Source: Phycisphaerales bacterium (lineage in GTDB: Bacteria > Planctomycetota > Phycisphaerae > Phycisphaerales > UBA1924). From it: a stretch of DNA of 64,000 bases. The notes below the pieces were generated by a model. It had not been told where the DNA came from. It was given only the letters and a program-made list of their open reading frames with translations, and made no database searches. Below are positions 61,488-64,000 of the stretch, in pieces; the first letter of the stretch is position 1, and every line of letters starts with the position of its first letter. The position numbers were made by a program, and so were the translations under genes. Location: contig JAVJVK010000004.1 in the NCBI GenBank assembly GCA_040221175.1, forward strand, positions 62,001 to 126,000. The letters run 5' to 3'.

Positions 61488-62461
61488 CCGTAGTCCTCAT
61501 CGGAGTACGCGCTCTTGTTTTCGTTGAACGCGGCTCGCTGGACCAAGGTCGCCGTGAGCAAGGGACTGCCCACCAACACGAACACCAGCAAGGGCGGCGT
61601 CCACCATCGCTTCAGTCTGGGCAAAACCAACGCCGCGATCCCGCAGCCAACGGCGGCGAGCAGCAGCATGGCGATCGCCCACTCAGCCAGCAAAGGCGAG
61701 CCGAGCGTCCGACCTAGAAGCATCCACACGCCGATGGCCATCGTTGCCAGCACCCCCACGCCGCGCAGCACAACGTGGCCGGCCGAGTATGCAAGCAACC
61801 CGAGCACGAGAGCACCCGAGACGAGTACCGACTGCACCACGGCCGCCTGCTGAGACGACACGCTGATCCCAAAATGGAAGATGATCGCAGGCACCGCCCC
61901 GAGCACCGCCGCCAACGCCACGATCGGCAAGGGCCGGACCAGCATCGAACGATCGAGGTTGCAGGCGCGATCGATCAACACCTGCACGAGGAAGGCCGAC
62001 ACGCCAATGGCGGGCACGTCGAGCAGCATGTCGAGCGGCAGATTCTCCGTGAAGTGGAGCGGTTCGCGGATACCATAGCTGATGCTCGCGGCGCCGAGCA
62101 GGCATACGGGCAACGAGAACCACCAGCGACCCGGCCCCACGGCGACCAAGGCTGCCGCGATGGCGCCCATGCCTACCAAGGCGGGCGTCCTGACGTTGAC
62201 GTTCAGGGGCCACCAACCGTCGTAGGTCTCGACCAGACGCATCGACCAGACCACCCCACCACCAACGACGAGCGTCGCCATCGCCGTGATGAGGCGTTCC
62301 AGCACGCCTCGTGGCCGAACGACTCGCCCGGGCTCGAGATTTCGTGGGGGAAGCGGGCCGCGCCGTAGAGCAACCGCCACGCCCGCGAACATGAGCGTGA
62401 GCGTAGCGATGACCCCCGGCACGACGCCGCCAAAGACTGCGGCGTTGATGCGTGGATCCAT
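61481..62461 (-). CDS. Hypothetical multi-pass membrane protein
   Basis: 326-residue protein with about nine hydrophobic segments (for example PGVIATLTLMFAGVAVAL, ALVGMGAIAAALVAVG, VSAFLVQVLID, VALAAVLGAVPAIIFHF and MLLLAAVGCGIAALVL). The C-terminus is polar and acidic (ENKSAYSDEDYGY). I recognise no family, and no catalytic motif is visible. It overlaps the convergent synthase-methyltransferase gene by 7 bp and follows the YceI gene on the same strand by 4 bp, so it is probably co-expressed with the YceI and thioredoxin-like genes. Confidence 0.6.
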   Translation of the reverse strand: MDPRINAAVFGGVVPGVIATLTLMFAGVAVALRRGPLPPRNLEPGRVVRPRGVLERLITAMATLVVGGGVVWSMRLVETYDGWWPLNVNVRTPALVGMGAIAAALVAVGPGRWWFSLPVCLLGAASISYGIREPLHFTENLPLDMLLDVPAIGVSAFLVQVLIDRACNLDRSMLVRPLPIVALAAVLGAVPAIIFHFGISVSSQQAAVVQSVLVSGALVLGLLAYSAGHVVLRGVGVLATMAIGVWMLLGRTLGSPLLAEWAIAMLLLAAVGCGIAALVLPRLKRWWTPPLLVFVLVGSPLLTATLVQRAAFNENKSAYSDEDYGY

Positions 62462-62465
62462 GCGA

Positions 62466-63116
62466 TTACTGCTTGGTGGCCTCGACGAAGATGGTCAGGT
62501 CGACCGTATCGCCCAGGCCGCCGTTGTCGATCGAAGTGGTCATGCCGAAGTCGCTGCGCTCGAAGCTCATCGTCGCCTCGTAGCCGACGCGGCGCTGGGT
62601 GCGGAAGTCACCTTCACCCGTCTTTCGAATGATGGCCGAGACGGGAAGCGTCTTGCCCAGGAGCGTGAGTTCGCCGTCGACGGTCACGCTTCCGTCGCCA
62701 TTGGCCTTGCCGCCGCTGGCCTTGAAGGTACTGGTGGGGAACTGACGGACGTTAAAGTAGTCGGCGCTGCGCAGGTGCTCGTCGCGGCTGTTATTGCCCG
62801 TCCAGACGCGGCTGACGTCGATGGTCACGTCGATCATCGACTCGCCCGCGTTCTCGGGGTCGACCACCATGGTGCCCTCGATGCCTGGGAACATGCCATG
62901 GAAGGGCGACGCGCCGACGTGCATGATGCGAAACACGACGCCCGAGTGCACGCTGTCGATCTCGCCGTTGGCGGCCACGGCCTCGTAGGAGGCCGGAGCA
63001 ATGCTGGCGACCGGAGTGGACGGTGCGGGGCTGTTCAGGAACAGCGAGACGCCCATGGCGCCGGCCGCGCCTACGCCAACAAGGCCAACGCGGGCCAGAA
63101 TCTTGCTGAGATGCAT
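62466..63116 (-). CDS. YceI family periplasmic protein
   Basis: Exported lipocalin-like protein of 216 residues that probably binds isoprenoids or other amphiphiles. The ATG at 63116 has GGAGGAAA upstream; an earlier in-frame start would put an Arg-rich tail before the signal. An N-terminal hydrophobic stretch (about 9-27) is the signal or anchor. SVHSGVVFRIMHVGASPFHGMF at about 50-71, SMIDVTIDVSRVWTGNNSRDEHL, FPTSTFKA and GELTLLGKTLPV are the family motifs in order. It lies in a run with a thioredoxin-like gene and a membrane protein gene. Confidence 0.88.
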   Translation of the reverse strand: MHLSKILARVGLVGVGAAGAMGVSLFLNSPAPSTPVASIAPASYEAVAANGEIDSVHSGVVFRIMHVGASPFHGMFPGIEGTMVVDPENAGESMIDVTIDVSRVWTGNNSRDEHLRSADYFNVRQFPTSTFKASGGKANGDGSVTVDGELTLLGKTLPVSAIIRKTGEGDFRTQRRVGYEATMSFERSDFGMTTSIDNGGLGDTVDLTIFVEATKQ

Positions 63117-63175
63117 GCTTGGTTTCCTCCAGGGAGTGTTCCGGATCGAATTTGCGAGACCGTGGAACCAGTGGC

Positions 63176-63769
63176 CTAGCGGGCGTATTCCGGCTCGTTG
63201 CCCGCTTTCCACTTGATGGAACAGCCGATGCTGGGCTTCTGGGGCCAGTCGATCGGCTCGCCGTTCATGACCGCTTCGATGGCAAGGCGGAGATCCCGAC
63301 CGGTCACCGGCTTGTCGCTTCCGGGGCGGCTGTCGTCGAGTTGGCCGCGGTAGGCCAACTCGTGGTTGGCATCGAACACGAAGAAGTCCGGCGTGCAGGC
63401 CGCCTGATAGGCCTTGGCGACCGACTGATCCCGGTCGTAAAGGTAGGGAAACACAAATCCGTTCTCGCGGGCGACCTCGGCCATGCGCTCGGGGGCATCA
63501 TCGGGATGGGTCTCCACGTCGTTGGGCATGATGGCCACGAAGGCGACCCCCTTGTGCGTGCAGTCGCGGCCCAACCGCCCCAATTCATCCATGATGTGCT
63601 TCACGAACGGGCAGTGGTTGCAGATGAAGGCCACGACGAGGACCTTGGCCCCGCGAAAGGCTTCCAGATCGACCACCGTACCCGGTGGATTCTGGCCCGA
63701 GTAGTCGAGCAGAGAGAACGGCGGGGCCTTCGAGCCCAGGGGCAGCATGGTTGATTCGACGGGCGGCAT
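63176..63769 (-). CDS. Thioredoxin-like AhpC/TSA family protein
   Basis: Thiol-redox protein of 197 residues. The ATG at 63769 has GAGGAGA upstream; an earlier in-frame start gives an unlikely tail. VVAFICNHCPFVKHI has a CxxC pair at C50 and C53 in the thioredoxin-fold position, followed by PDFFVFD (cis-Pro segment) and a conserved GCSIKWK near the C-terminus. No signal peptide is evident, so it may act in the cytoplasm. The group is common next to YceI-like genes and is annotated thioredoxin or redoxin; a peroxidase or thiol reductase role is likely but not proven. Confidence 0.85.
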   Translation of the reverse strand: MPPVESTMLPLGSKAPPFSLLDYSGQNPPGTVVDLEAFRGAKVLVVAFICNHCPFVKHIMDELGRLGRDCTHKGVAFVAIMPNDVETHPDDAPERMAEVARENGFVFPYLYDRDQSVAKAYQAACTPDFFVFDANHELAYRGQLDDSRPGSDKPVTGRDLRLAIEAVMNGEPIDWPQKPSIGCSIKWKAGNEPEYAR

Positions 63770-63886
63770 GGGGATCTCCTCGTGGCGGGTTGGCATGGCC
63801 CGAGCGGGCTCGTGCAGCGTATGGCGGCCCTATCCGAGCAAGAAATCGCCCGCAACTGACCCCGGGACGACACGGAGCCGATGGCT

Positions 63887-64000
63887 ATACTTTGGCTCGG
63901 CATGGTGGTCCGAGCGTGCCGACGCGGGCAAACCCCAATCCTCTGTAGACTGCCCTGTTCGTTCCTGGGCGTGTTGACGGTTTGGGACCCGGCGATTCTT
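63887..64000 (+). CDS. Possible start of a gene cut by the right edge
   Basis: TATACT at 63887-63892 lies 9 nt before an ATG at 63902 with no Shine-Dalgarno, the same layout as the leaderless candidates elsewhere. The frame (MVVRACRRGQTPILCRLP...) stays open for its 33 codons to the window edge. Open frames of this length are common at this GC content, so support is thin. Otherwise 63770-64000 shows no gene. Confidence 0.2.
   Translation, partial: MLWLGMVVRACRRGQTPILCRLPCSFLGVLTVWDPAIL

Overview
The window is high-GC, gene-dense DNA from a planctomycete, most probably of the class Phycisphaerae and marine or salt-tolerant. This is inferred from three things. First, several secreted proteins end in a paired Asp/Gly-rich dockerin-like tail closing in ...FDAGC, a hallmark I associate with Phycisphaerales. 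Second, there is a glycine-betaine synthesis and uptake operon. Third, the genes are arranged in short operons with abundant ATGA/GTGA overlaps. No rRNA, integrase, transposase or CRISPR array is present.

Layout. 1-2918 (minus): succinate dehydrogenase sdhC-sdhA (sdhA cut by the left edge) and a DUF1844 protein. 3029-8156: lipoprotein parvulin, YraN, a membrane histidine kinase (minus) and MiaB, closed by a terminator. 8372-11912: GSMT, SDMT and a BCCT transporter, i.e. glycine to betaine plus betaine uptake. 12021-27798: an envelope/secretome island with an amidohydrolase, an S41 protease, HAF-repeat and 49-residue-repeat proteins, an FG-GAP/Ig protein, a HAF-metzincin, a TetR regulator and a fibronectin-like protein. 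Five proteins here carry the Cys-bracketed dockerin tail, and an orphan tail lies at 17488-17556. 27839-30550: ligase-associated exonuclease and ATP-dependent DNA ligase. 30547-37972: small membrane proteins, a coiled-coil protein with a histone-H1-like tail, cyclodeaminase, TIGR01777 protein, SDR, branched-chain aminotransferase and an unlisted 38-residue membrane protein. 38062-38292: a structured 21/63-bp repeat array. 38533-42410: rpsD, a PpiD-like chaperone, truB, tRNA-Ser(GGA) and tRNA-Pro(TGG). 42559-58795 (minus): a type IV pilus/type II secretion locus with two PilB/GspE ATPases, PilT, PilC/GspF and a pseudopilin set in H-I-J-K-like order ending in a giant 1574-residue GspK-like protein. 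59026-63769: stand-alone CoaB, a pseudouridine synthase-methyltransferase fusion, a membrane protein, YceI and a thioredoxin-like protein.

The most unusual signal is non-coding. At 38062-38292 a 21-bp period is organised into 63-bp units. Each unit forms a stem-loop, and two base pairs covary between copies, with G-U pairs that favour a plus-strand RNA. A second, unrelated sequence with the same 21-bp period fills the gap at 25097-25510. Other points of interest are the RluA-methyltransferase fusion, the HAF-metzincin-dockerin fusion, the coiled-coil/H1-tail protein, the orphan dockerin fragment, the tandem boxes beside the TetR gene and the giant GspK-like protein.
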